A stretch of DNA of 64,000 nucleotides from Algoriphagus sediminis (GTDB lineage: Bacteria; Bacteroidota; Bacteroidia; Cytophagales; Cyclobacteriaceae). Where the stretch lies: NCBI RefSeq assembly GCF_030403435.1, contig NZ_JAUEPH010000001.1:620001-684000 (forward strand), read 5' to 3'. The notes beneath the pieces were generated by a model. The model had not been told where the DNA came from and did no database searches. It worked only from the letters and a program-made list of their open reading frames with translations. Positions 44,944 to 53,291 of the stretch are shown here, one piece after another (within the stretch, counting starts at the first letter, position 1; each line of letters opens with the position of its first letter). The position numbers and the translations under genes are program-made.

Positions 44944-45794
44944 ATGCGCCACTTTCTTTTGACAATAATCAGGCAATCACCGTCAATGGACTTCTGAGTC
45001 ATCCTTCGATTGCTCAAAAACATAACATAGCAACCTTTAATATCCGTTGGGATAATCCGAACGATGTTGGAAATCTTTGGAAGGATAGATTACCTCATGT
45101 TATCGAAGTCATTGAAAAATATGACATTGGAATCGTGGGGATTCAGGAAGGTCTGGAACATCAGGTTGATCAATTAACAGAAGGTCTAGGCTACAGCTTT
45201 CTTGGGGTTGGGAGAGATGATGGGGCCAAAGCCGGGGAATTCACGGCCATACTATATGATTCTGAAAAATATGATCTTTTGGATGAAGGGACTTTTTGGC
45301 TTTCTCCTACTCCAGATATACCCAGTAAAGGCTGGGATGCGGCTCTAAATCGAATTTGTTCCTGGGGTAAATTCAAAGACCAGAAAGGAAAGGAGTTTTT
45401 TGTATTTAATATCCACTACGACCACATTGGTCAGGGGGCAAGAGTAGAAAGCAGTAAATTGGTGCTTGAAAAAACCAAAGAAATTAATTCAGAAAATTAT
45501 CCGGCTGTCTGGATTGGCGACTTTAATGTCACTCCGGAAAACGAGGCCTATAAAGTTATAGTAGATAGCGGCTGGAAGGATACGAGATTGGTTTCAAAGT
45601 CAGAATCATTTGGCCCTCGGAACACTTTCACCGGTTTCGAATGGAATCCCCAAAATGAACGGATTATAGATCATGTTTTTGTGAATTCTGGATTTTCGGT
45701 TTCCAAACATGGAATTATTGATGACCACTACGGGGAAAAATATCCCTCTGATCATTTTCCGGTTTTAGCCATAGTTGAGTTTGAGGAGAAGTAA
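44944..45794 (+). pseudogene. Endonuclease/exonuclease/phosphatase-family gene with frameshift in the signal peptide
   Basis: The family frame is open from 44928 but lacks a start codon. It has IATFNIRWDNPND, the catalytic Glu in GIQEG, IHYDHIGQGAR, GDFNVTPE and SDHFPV, all expected residues. An ATG at 44944 in another frame reads MRHFLLTII and then stops at 44995. Removing eight bases (44971-44978, AGGCAATC, flanked by AATC repeats) joins the two into a standard signal peptide ending SIAQ and a product of 280 residues, the usual length. The gene is therefore either a recent pseudogene, phase-variable, or an assembly error. Confidence 0.75.
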
Positions 45795-45799
45795 ATGAA

Positions 45800-45831
45800 T
45801 CGTCAAGCGAGGAAGAATGACGAAGCAGTCC
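45800..45831. repeat. Degenerate interspersed palindromic repeat
   Basis: The stretch resembles the CGTCATTGCGAGG...GACGAAGCAATC repeats common between genes of Cytophagales. A second, inverted-looking half (GATTGCTTC) is near 45866. It is too degenerate to class firmly. Confidence 0.35.
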
Positions 45832-45935
45832 TTTAAAGATTTTTGAAAATTGGATCAAGGATGGTGATTGCTTCTCCCGATTCTCGGGATCGCCAATCCG
45901 ACTATCCAGGCAGGCAATAACGAACCTAGACAATA

Positions 45936-45968
45936 AAAAAAGCTCTCCATTTCTGGAGAGCTTTTCTT
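45936..45968 (-). terminator. Terminator of pgk
   Basis: A perfect 10-base stem (45940-45949 with 45954-45963) with loop TTTC is followed by a T-run on the reverse strand, 15 bp after the pgk stop. Confidence 0.8.
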
Positions 45969-45982
45969 CTATATTTTTTACA

Positions 45983-47182
45983 TCAGGGCTCCAAAGCAGC
46001 CACACCCGGAAGCACTTTTCCTTCCATATATTCCAGCAATGCTCCACCCCCGGTAGATACAAAGGAGACCTCATCACCCAATCCAAATTTATTCACTGCG
46101 GCGGCAGAATCTCCTCCACCTATAAGGGAAAAGGACCCTAATTTTGTTGCTGCAACTACGGCATCAGCTACCGCTTTAGTCCCCTTATCAAAAGAAGACA
46201 TTTCAAAGACACCCATCGGACCATTCCATAGGATAGTCTTGGATTCAGCAATTACTTCGGCAAATAGTTCTCTGGTCTTTGGACCTATATCCAATCCCAT
46301 CCAACCATCGGGGATTTCGCCTTTATTTGCTATTCCCTGTTCGGCATCGTTTGCAAAAGCCTTGGAAATAATCGTATCCACCGGAAGTACAAGGTTTACC
46401 CCTTTCGCTTTGGCCTTAGCCATCAATTCAAGTACGAAGTTCAACTTATCCTCTTCCAGCAAAGAATCGCCTATCGTACCGCCTTGAGCTTTGGCGAAGG
46501 TATAAGACATTCCTCCACCTATGATTAGATTATCTACCTTATCAAGCAATTGCTCAATAATCAAAATTTTATCAGAGATCTTGGCACCTCCCATGATGGC
46601 TGTAAAAGGTCGCTTTGGATTCTCTAGAACCTTATCGGCATTTCTCAATTCAGAAAGCATGAGATAACCACAGACTTTATCATCAAAAAACTGAGCGATA
46701 ACTGCAGTGGAAGCATGAGCCCTATGAGCGGTTCCAAAGGCATCATTAACATAGATTTCACCATGATGAGCTAGCTTCTCAGCAAAATCTTTATCTCCAG
46801 CAGTCTCTTCTTTATAAAACCGGAGATTCTCAAGAAGCAGAACCTCTCCAGCTTTTAATCCCTCGGAAAGCATTCTTGCTTCCTCACCGATACAATCAGG
46901 AGCAAATTTTACAGGAACACCTAGCGCCTTTTCTAAATCCAAAACAATATGTCTTAAGGAAAACTTATCTTCCGGACCTGTCTTTGGACGTCCTAAGTGA
47001 GACATCAAAACGACCGAACCTCCATCATTCAAAACTTTTTGGATGGTAGGTACGGCTGCCTGGATCCTGGTATCATCGGTTACAGATAAATGCTCATCAA
47101 GCGGAACATTGAAATCTACTCGCATGATGGCTCTCTTGCCCTCAAAGCTGAGGTTATCCACATTTTTAATTCTACGGTTCAT
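45983..47182 (-). CDS. pgk: Phosphoglycerate kinase
   Basis: It transfers phosphate between 1,3-bisphosphoglycerate and ADP in glycolysis. The 399-residue protein has the substrate-site [11 protein letters not shown] (residues about 21-31), SHLGRPK, and [13 protein letters not shown]. The C-terminal half holds GGAKISDK, the nucleotide motif [15 protein letters not shown] and the closing GGGDSAAAV...[14 protein letters not shown]. It is transcribed alone, with a terminator after it and 98 bp between it and tsaC upstream. Confidence 0.97.
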   Translation of the reverse strand: MNRRIKNVDNLSFEGKRAIMRVDFNVPLDEHLSVTDDTRIQAAVPTIQKVLNDGGSVVLMSHLGRPKTGPEDKFSLRHIVLDLEKALGVPVKFAPDCIGEEARMLSEGLKAGEVLLLENLRFYKEETAGDKDFAEKLAHHGEIYVNDAFGTAHRAHASTAVIAQFFDDKVCGYLMLSELRNADKVLENPKRPFTAIMGGAKISDKILIIEQLLDKVDNLIIGGGMSYTFAKAQGGTIGDSLLEEDKLNFVLELMAKAKAKGVNLVLPVDTIISKAFANDAEQGIANKGEIPDGWMGLDIGPKTRELFAEVIAESKTILWNGPMGVFEMSSFDKGTKAVADAVVAATKLGSFSLIGGGDSAAAVNKFGLGDEVSFVSTGGGALLEYMEGKVLPGVAALEP

Positions 47183-47280
47183 GGTAAAAAGATATTAACG
47201 GTTGAAGCAACTTTCAAAAGTTGAATTTATTAAAGATTATGTCAAAACACGGAAAAATAAGTCAGAAATCACTCTTGGAG

Positions 47281-48246
47281 TTAGTCTTTAACCGCCGCTC
47301 GTCTAAGTCTGTCATTGATAGCTTTGCCTAAGCCACTTTCTGGCATTGGCTCCGCCAAAATTAAATCAATATCCAAATCATCAAGCTTTCTCATGGCTGC
47401 AAAAAGGTTTTGCGCAGCCTCATTCAAATTTCCTGAAGGGCTAAGCTGAACCTGGTTTAAAGGGGTAATTTGATCAAATTCCTTGGAAAGACTGAGAATT
47501 CCAATTCGCTCGTTCTCCACTTCTGATTCTTTTAGAAGGACTTCAATATCTCCTAACCTAAAAGGAACTTTCGGAGCATAGTGACTTTTCAATAACCCGG
47601 GAGCCTGAGGATTAGAAGAACTATGACTGGTGACTTTTACTTTACCAATTAGGTTTTCAATGCTATCGATCGAAAGCCCTCCAAGTCTATAAATCACAGC
47701 CTCATCCCCTTCCATTCCTGCGATGGTACTTTCCAAACCAATCTGGCTATTTCCTCCGTCCAAAACAAAAGGGATTTTTTCTCCTAGCTGAGCATTCACA
47801 TGAGCAGCAGTAGTTGGGCTGATATATCCAAATGGATTAGCACTCGGTGCAGCCAATGGAAAGTCTAAATTTTTCAAAAGTTCCAGAGTCAGTGGATGAG
47901 ATGGTACCCGAACTGCAACTCTGGGCAATCCTGAAGTGACTATGTCAGGAATGATTTTTTTCCTAGGCAAAAGTAAAGTCAATGGACCTGGCCAGAAATT
48001 ATCTGCGAGCTTTGCCAAAGGCTCAGGAATTTTTTCACAGTACTCAGAGACTTGATCTACCCCCGATACATGAACAATCAAGGGATCAAAGCTTGGTCTT
48101 TCCTTAACTTCAAAAATCTTTGCTACCACATTTCCATCTAGGGCATTTCCCGCAAGACCATACACAGTTTCAGTGGGTATACCGATTACCTCACCTTCAT
48201 TTAAAGCTTTGGCAGCCTGAAAAATATCCCTGGAAATAAGTGCCAT
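47281..48246 (-). CDS. tsaC: L-threonylcarbamoyladenylate synthase (Sua5/TsaC family)
   Basis: A 321-residue enzyme that makes threonylcarbamoyl-AMP for the t6A modification of tRNAs reading ANN codons. Residues about 1-200 are the YrdC/TsaC domain (EVIGIPTETVYGLAGNALD, KERPSFDPLIVHV, FWPGPLTLLLPRK, SAPSANPFGYISPT). The extra C-terminal domain (about 220-321) is the Sua5-type extension. It starts immediately after the TPR lipoprotein stop and closes the leftward operon. Confidence 0.93.
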   Translation of the reverse strand: MALISRDIFQAAKALNEGEVIGIPTETVYGLAGNALDGNVVAKIFEVKERPSFDPLIVHVSGVDQVSEYCEKIPEPLAKLADNFWPGPLTLLLPRKKIIPDIVTSGLPRVAVRVPSHPLTLELLKNLDFPLAAPSANPFGYISPTTAAHVNAQLGEKIPFVLDGGNSQIGLESTIAGMEGDEAVIYRLGGLSIDSIENLIGKVKVTSHSSSNPQAPGLLKSHYAPKVPFRLGDIEVLLKESEVENERIGILSLSKEFDQITPLNQVQLSPSGNLNEAAQNLFAAMRKLDDLDIDLILAEPMPESGLGKAINDRLRRAAVKD

Positions 48247-48951
48247 TTATTCACAAAAATCGTCCAGCCAACTTTGCGCCTCAGAAATCCCCAAGGACAA
48301 AGCCATTTTTAGGTCAGCGCATCCTTCCTCCCTTTGGTTCAAGGCACTCATTCTTGTCACGCCTAATAGGTAATAGGCCGCACCATTATCTGGATCCAAA
48401 TTCAGTGAAACCGTGAGTGCTTCAATTGCAGAAATTGGATCATTATTCCCCAAAAGGGCTTTTGCCCGATTGAAGTGAGCCAGAGCCTGATTTGGATCTA
48501 CCTGAAGTGCAGCATCAAAATCCAATAGGGCATCTTCGTATTCCTCCAGTCCTAGGAGTGCCAACCCCCGATTATAGTAAATATCGGTTTGGCTTGGATC
48601 AAGGCCATTTGCAAGGTTAAAATCCGAAATGGCTGCCTTGAAATTCCCAAGTTCCAGATTAGCATTTCCCCGATTAAACCAGGGCTTGTAGGAAATAGAA
48701 TCAGCCTGAATCGATGCTGTAAAAACTGGAATAGCCTCTTCAATTTTCCCAAGCTGGAACATCGCCACACCCTTCGCATTTAAAGCTGTCGAATTGGAGG
48801 AATTTTGCTCCAAGGCTCTATCGAAATACTCAATGGCCTGCTCCCAGCTTTGATTATCCATTTCGGTAATCCCAGCACTCACAAGTTCTTCTTCACTTGG
48901 GGAACAAGCGATGAGAATAATTGATAAAAAGAGGATCCAGAGTTTTCGCAC
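48247..48951 (-). CDS. TPR-repeat lipoprotein
   Basis: A 234-residue protein starting with GTG. The lipobox LILIAC gives anchor Cys16. Five to six tetratricopeptide repeats fill the rest (for example SWEQAIEYFDRALEQNSSNS and AHFNRAKALLGNNDP), forming a protein-binding superhelix in the periplasm. It lies between the thioesterase gene (35 bp) and tsaC (0 bp). Partners are unknown. Confidence 0.85.
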   Translation of the reverse strand: MRKLWILFLSIILIACSPSEEELVSAGITEMDNQSWEQAIEYFDRALEQNSSNSTALNAKGVAMFQLGKIEEAIPVFTASIQADSISYKPWFNRGNANLELGNFKAAISDFNLANGLDPSQTDIYYNRGLALLGLEEYEDALLDFDAALQVDPNQALAHFNRAKALLGNNDPISAIEALTVSLNLDPDNGAAYYLLGVTRMSALNQREEGCADLKMALSLGISEAQSWLDDFCE

Positions 48952-48986
48952 AGGCCTTTAATTTTTTCGCAAAGATAGAAATCTTT

Positions 48987-49418
48987 TTAGCCTGACGGCA
49001 AAAGCTTTTCTCTATACACAGCGGGAACTGGCGTTGGCTTCATGGTTTTCATATCTACTGAAACCATGACCGTATGACATTTGGAAAATACCTTAAATTC
49101 AGAATCTCCATCGCTCACGATCACCTGCTCCAAATCGAATGAAGAATTACCGATTCTGCTACAGCGTACCAAGCACTTGAATTTATCTTCAAGATGAATC
49201 GGTCTTAAGTATTCGATGGTGGTCTTTCCGACTACAGTTCCGACTTCCATCACATTCCACCCCGCAATTTCATGAAGAAATAAGCCACGTGCGTGCTCGA
49301 AGTAACTGAAGTAAACTCCATTGTTTACATGCATATACCCATCGATATCCGAAAATCGAATTTGTAAAGGACAGGAAAATGAAAATTGATCCAGGTTGAG
49401 ATCAGAATTTGTACTCAT
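48987..49418 (-). CDS. Acyl-CoA thioesterase of the hotdog (4HBT) family
   Basis: A 143-residue protein from ATG 49418, which overlaps the NUDIX stop by one base. It has the 4-hydroxybenzoyl-CoA-thioesterase-type start LQIRFSDIDGYMHVNNGVYFSYFEHAR, including the catalytic Asp in SDID. The fold and length match YbgC-like enzymes. The substrate is not evident. Confidence 0.88.
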   Translation of the reverse strand: MSTNSDLNLDQFSFSCPLQIRFSDIDGYMHVNNGVYFSYFEHARGLFLHEIAGWNVMEVGTVVGKTTIEYLRPIHLEDKFKCLVRCSRIGNSSFDLEQVIVSDGDSEFKVFSKCHTVMVSVDMKTMKPTPVPAVYREKLLPSG

Positions 49419-49972
49419 CAAATGGTGATTTCAGAACGACTTGTTTTTTCCAGCATTCGAAGGATAGATGGGTTATGACCAATCAAATCCTGAACGGAAT
49501 CGAATGTGATCCAGGCCAAAGATATGCTTTCGTTGCTTAAAACAAGTGGCTCATCCAAATCAGCCTCTATCAAAAATCTCACATCGTAATGATAATGCTG
49601 TGGCACACCTTTTCGCTCAGGAATAATATGTTTATCAATATCAAAAATCTCTGCTTCAACCAGTCTAAGGGATAATAAACCGCTTTCTTCAGTGGCCTCC
49701 TTCATAGCAACTCTCGGGAGGTTTTCATCTCCATCTGCATGTCCACCGAGCTGAAGCCATCTTCCCAATTTCCGATGCAAAGTGAGTAGAGTGTGCGTTC
49801 TATTTGCATTGACTATCCAGGTGGATGCAGTGAAATGACCTGCGAGTCTTTCACGAACGAATGCATTATCATCCTTCAGAAGATCAAGAAAATCAGGGAT
49901 AAACCTGGATTCCTCCTCATAGGGTGTTCGGTATTTTGAAAGTTGGGTGTGTAGTTTTTCGCGGTCAGTCAT
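49418..49972 (-). CDS. NUDIX hydrolase
   Basis: A 184-residue protein. The Nudix box is present with the pattern G(5)E(7)REUXEEXGU (GGHADGDENLPRVAMKEATEESGL, residues about 76-99), though the usual Arg-Glu is replaced by Lys-Glu. Family members hydrolyse nucleoside diphosphates linked to other moieties. It lies between the unknown 198-residue gene (8-bp overlap) and the thioesterase (1-bp overlap). Confidence 0.85.
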   Translation of the reverse strand: MTDREKLHTQLSKYRTPYEEESRFIPDFLDLLKDDNAFVRERLAGHFTASTWIVNANRTHTLLTLHRKLGRWLQLGGHADGDENLPRVAMKEATEESGLLSLRLVEAEIFDIDKHIIPERKGVPQHYHYDVRFLIEADLDEPLVLSNESISLAWITFDSVQDLIGHNPSILRMLEKTSRSEITI

Positions 49973-50561
49973 TGGCTACGTCGAATAAATGATCCATAAA
50001 TTCATCAAATGGCAGGGCGTCCTGATAAAGCCTGTCCGAATAAACCGTAACCAGCAGCCGAAGATAGCTGGGGCGATTATCCGAAGAATACTTCTCCACA
50101 CTCACATTCCCATAAAGTTGAGAAATGAGTTCTCCTTCCTCAAGCATTTGAAGAGGTGGTTTAAAATAAAACTTTTCTATTTCTATGACTTGCTGGCCTC
50201 GCTCTTCTATTTTTCTATCCAGGCTTACTTTTTTGTATCCCATTTTCAAGCAGCGAGCTGCAAAGCTGTGAAAAAGCAATTCAAAAGATTCCTCAGTGAA
50301 TGGTTCTTCAAACGTCACCGCAAAGCCATTGGCATACTTACTGGAAAAAATATGTACCTGTGGATGCTCGTTTATCTGACTCTTTTTGAAGTGATAGTTT
50401 TTAAGAACCCGTTTTAACAATTCAGAACCTTCCTCACTTGAAAACCATCTTTCAGCGCTTAACACCTGCTCTTCAGTCAGGGTATAGTTTTCCTTGTGAC
50501 TTACTTTTTGAGTAGAAGTCCCGAAAACTTTCCCGAAAATGGAATCAAGATATTTATTCAT
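49965..50561 (-). CDS. Protein of unknown function in the recQ operon
   Basis: A 198-residue soluble protein with no signal or membrane segment. It has mixed helices and strands with conserved-looking parts (LTEEQVLSAERWFSSEEGSEL; ANGFAVTFEEPFTEESFELLFHS). I do not recognise a family. It overlaps recQ upstream and the NUDIX gene downstream by 8 bp each, so it belongs to the same operon and may share a cytoplasmic role. Confidence 0.65.
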   Translation of the reverse strand: MNKYLDSIFGKVFGTSTQKVSHKENYTLTEEQVLSAERWFSSEEGSELLKRVLKNYHFKKSQINEHPQVHIFSSKYANGFAVTFEEPFTEESFELLFHSFAARCLKMGYKKVSLDRKIEERGQQVIEIEKFYFKPPLQMLEEGELISQLYGNVSVEKYSSDNRPSYLRLLVTVYSDRLYQDALPFDEFMDHLFDVAND

Positions 50562-52470
50562 TAAGAGTGATTTTTCCAGCTGGATTTTTGATAAGCTCTC
50601 CTGAATCTATCCAGCCTCGAATATAATCCAGATTTTCTCTGGTATCTGGAGTACCTGCCTCGCTCATCAGTTCTCGTAGGGATAACTCTCCTTTCTTCTT
50701 TAAGGTTTCTATTATCCGCGACTTTAGGGAATTTAAGTTTCTATCTGGATCTGATTCCCTTTTCCTTTTTAGGCAAACGTCACAGATTCCACATGGCTTT
50801 ACGTTTTTCTCCCCAAAGTAATTTTGGATTAACTCCATTCTGCAAGCCTCCTCCTGATGAGCGTATCTAACAATTCTTTCAGCATTTTGAATGGTCAGAA
50901 TTCTTCGCTCATTTATTCTTTTGACATTCAAAGGGAGATTATTAGCATCATAACGTGAGGTCAGGAAAAAAATCCGGGGTCGGTCTTCCCGATGATCATA
51001 ATCCAGAATATCCATCTGCTCAAGTTGCTTGAGCCGCCTGATGAATTCCTGAATTGAAATGTTGAGTGCCTTGGCATGCGAGGCTTCATTGATTTTTATG
51101 TATTCGGTAAAGAGATTCCCTCCATGCGTCCTCAAAAGTAACTTGATCACCGGATCCAGATTAGCATAGGCAATTTGAGTGCGATAGACTGTTTCACTGT
51201 CTACTAAAAAATGGACCCTGGATGGAGAATAGTAACTGTCACTCATGGCAATAAGTCCTTCTTCTTCCAGCACCTTCAATCCATAAAAAGCCTCCAAAAC
51301 ACCCAGATTATATTTTCTGGCAAAGTCACTCCACTCGAAATTCAGGCCTTCATCGACTTTGCTCCCAACTGCCAATTGAAAATGATTCGCCAAACACTGG
51401 TATACACGGCGGATGAAATCAGTGGGAGGATAAACCAACGCAGCCCTTTCCATCATCTTTTCAAAATCGCCTTGATTGCTCAAAAGAACTCCAAAGGCCT
51501 TTTCTCCATCCCTTCCTGCCCTTCCTACTTCCTGGTAATAGCTTTCTATATTTTCCGGTAAATCACCATGAATCACTATGCGTACATCAGCTTTGTCGAT
51601 ACCCATTCCAAAAGCATTGGTACAAACCATAATCCGAATGGAACCTTCCATCCATTTCTTTTGAATTTCATCCCGCTCCTTTACGATCAAGCCTGCATGG
51701 TAAACTCCAGATCGAAAACCTAACTGATTGAGAGCATGAGAAATTTGGTGGGTCAATTGGCGGCTTCGAACATACCAAATCGCTGATCCATGGAGCCTGT
51801 GCAGTACTTCCACCCCCTTCTCGAATTTATTTTCAACCAGCCTTACGCTGAGGCTAAGATTAGGTCTGGCAAAACTCCCCTGGAAAAATTGAGGAAATTT
51901 CATCTCCAACTTTTCCCTTATGTCCTCACTTACTTTAGGGGTGGCCGTAGCAGTCAGAGCAAGAATAGGTGCTTGAGGATGATATTGCCGAATAGATGCA
52001 ATTTTCAGGTATTGGGGTCGGAAGTCATAACCCCATTGAGAAATACAATGCGCCTCATCCACAGTAATAAGATTCACATTCATCTGCTTAAACCTCTCAA
52101 TGAAAAGCTCGGTCTGCAGTCTTTCCGGAGATACAAAAAGGAATTTATAATCCCCGTAAATGCAATTATCCAGCACGCGGTCAAGCTCCCTCTTATTCAT
52201 TCCTGAGTAAATAGCCTGAGCTTTAATCCCATAGCCTCGTAGAATATCTACCTGATCCTTCATCAATGCTATCAAAGGGCTTACCACCAGACAAATCCCT
52301 TCTTTGACCAATGCAGGAATTTGATAGCAAAGGGACTTACCTCCGCCAGTCGGCAACAAGGCCAGAACATCCTGTTGCTCTAAAACAGAATGAATAATTT
52401 TGGATTGTAAAGGACGAAAAGACTTATGCCCAAAAACCTCCTGAAGGATATTTTCCGGAGACTTTGACAC
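50554..52470 (-). CDS. recQ: RecQ-family ATP-dependent DNA helicase
   Basis: A 638-residue 3'-5' helicase starting with GTG. It has the family start SFRPLQSKIIHSVLEQQDVLALLPTGGGKS (shown only to locate the Walker A at GGGKS), DEAH motif in TVDEAHCISQWGYDFRP, and motif VI in YYQEVGRAGRDG. The zinc-binding region has Cys in EEACRME and PCGICDVC. After this the winged-helix domain is short and no HRDC domain is evident, which fits the shorter RecQ class. Confidence 0.92.
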   Translation of the reverse strand: MSKSPENILQEVFGHKSFRPLQSKIIHSVLEQQDVLALLPTGGGKSLCYQIPALVKEGICLVVSPLIALMKDQVDILRGYGIKAQAIYSGMNKRELDRVLDNCIYGDYKFLFVSPERLQTELFIERFKQMNVNLITVDEAHCISQWGYDFRPQYLKIASIRQYHPQAPILALTATATPKVSEDIREKLEMKFPQFFQGSFARPNLSLSVRLVENKFEKGVEVLHRLHGSAIWYVRSRQLTHQISHALNQLGFRSGVYHAGLIVKERDEIQKKWMEGSIRIMVCTNAFGMGIDKADVRIVIHGDLPENIESYYQEVGRAGRDGEKAFGVLLSNQGDFEKMMERAALVYPPTDFIRRVYQCLANHFQLAVGSKVDEGLNFEWSDFARKYNLGVLEAFYGLKVLEEEGLIAMSDSYYSPSRVHFLVDSETVYRTQIAYANLDPVIKLLLRTHGGNLFTEYIKINEASHAKALNISIQEFIRRLKQLEQMDILDYDHREDRPRIFFLTSRYDANNLPLNVKRINERRILTIQNAERIVRYAHQEEACRMELIQNYFGEKNVKPCGICDVCLKRKRESDPDRNLNSLKSRIIETLKKKGELSLRELMSEAGTPDTRENLDYIRGWIDSGELIKNPAGKITLNE

Positions 52471-53238
52471 TTACCACTGAGGTTTTTTCTTTTCTAAAAA
52501 CGACGAAATTCCATGCACACAATCAGGGTGAGCCCGCCCCTCTGCATTAAGTTTTGCCGCCATCATGAGGTTCTCGTCCCTTTGTTTTTTGTTTAGCTTA
52601 CGCAAAAGAGCTTTGGTCGCAGTCATGGAATGTGTGGAGTTTCCTTCGATCAGTTCCTGCGAAAAGGATTTCACCTGCCTCTCTAAATCATCAGGAGAAA
52701 ATATATCATTGACCAAGCCATAAGCCTTCGCCTTTTCTGCATCGATCAGTCCTCCATGTAAAAGAAGTTCCTGAGTTTTAGCACCACCGATTTGCTCATT
52801 CAAAAAGACGGATACTAAGGCAGGAATAAATCCAATCCTAACTTCGGTGTAGCCAAATAGCGCTTTTGGGACCGTAAAGGCATAATCACAAACGGTCATT
52901 AACCCACAACCTCCAGCAATGGCATGACCCTGAACCTGAGCAATCACCACCTTTGGGAACTCATAAATTTTCGCAAAAAGCCCTTTTAACCTGAGGCTAT
53001 CCTCCAGGTTTTCTTCAAAGGTATAAGACTGTAAATCTTGCAGATAAGCTAAGTCAGCGCCAGCACAAAAAGCTTTTCCTTCGGCTTTAAGCACAATAAC
53101 CTTCACTTCCTCATCTTCAGAAAATTTTTCGAAAGCTTCGGAAAGTTCTTGGACCATTTCGGGACCAAGCGCGTTTCTTTTCTCTGGTCTGTTTAACGTG
53201 ATATAGCCTATGCGATTTTCTTTATTGGTTTTTACCAT
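52471..53238 (-). CDS. Enoyl-CoA hydratase/isomerase-family protein
   Basis: A 255-residue crotonase-fold protein. The oxyanion-hole stretches EGKAFCAGADLAYL (residues about 54-67) and AIAGGCGLMTVCDYAFTV (residues about 105-122) are present. The Glu pair of true enoyl-CoA hydratases is not certain: TEVRIGFIPALV holds one Glu. The substrate could be any acyl-CoA in beta-oxidation, amino-acid or ring degradation. It sits first in the tight operon that includes recQ. Confidence 0.87.
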   Translation of the reverse strand: MVKTNKENRIGYITLNRPEKRNALGPEMVQELSEAFEKFSEDEEVKVIVLKAEGKAFCAGADLAYLQDLQSYTFEENLEDSLRLKGLFAKIYEFPKVVIAQVQGHAIAGGCGLMTVCDYAFTVPKALFGYTEVRIGFIPALVSVFLNEQIGGAKTQELLLHGGLIDAEKAKAYGLVNDIFSPDDLERQVKSFSQELIEGNSTHSMTATKALLRKLNKKQRDENLMMAAKLNAEGRAHPDCVHGISSFLEKKKPQW

Positions 53239-53291
53239 TTTGGATGATTTGCATGTTCAAGATAAAGGATGCCTGAGCATTGGCAAAATAG

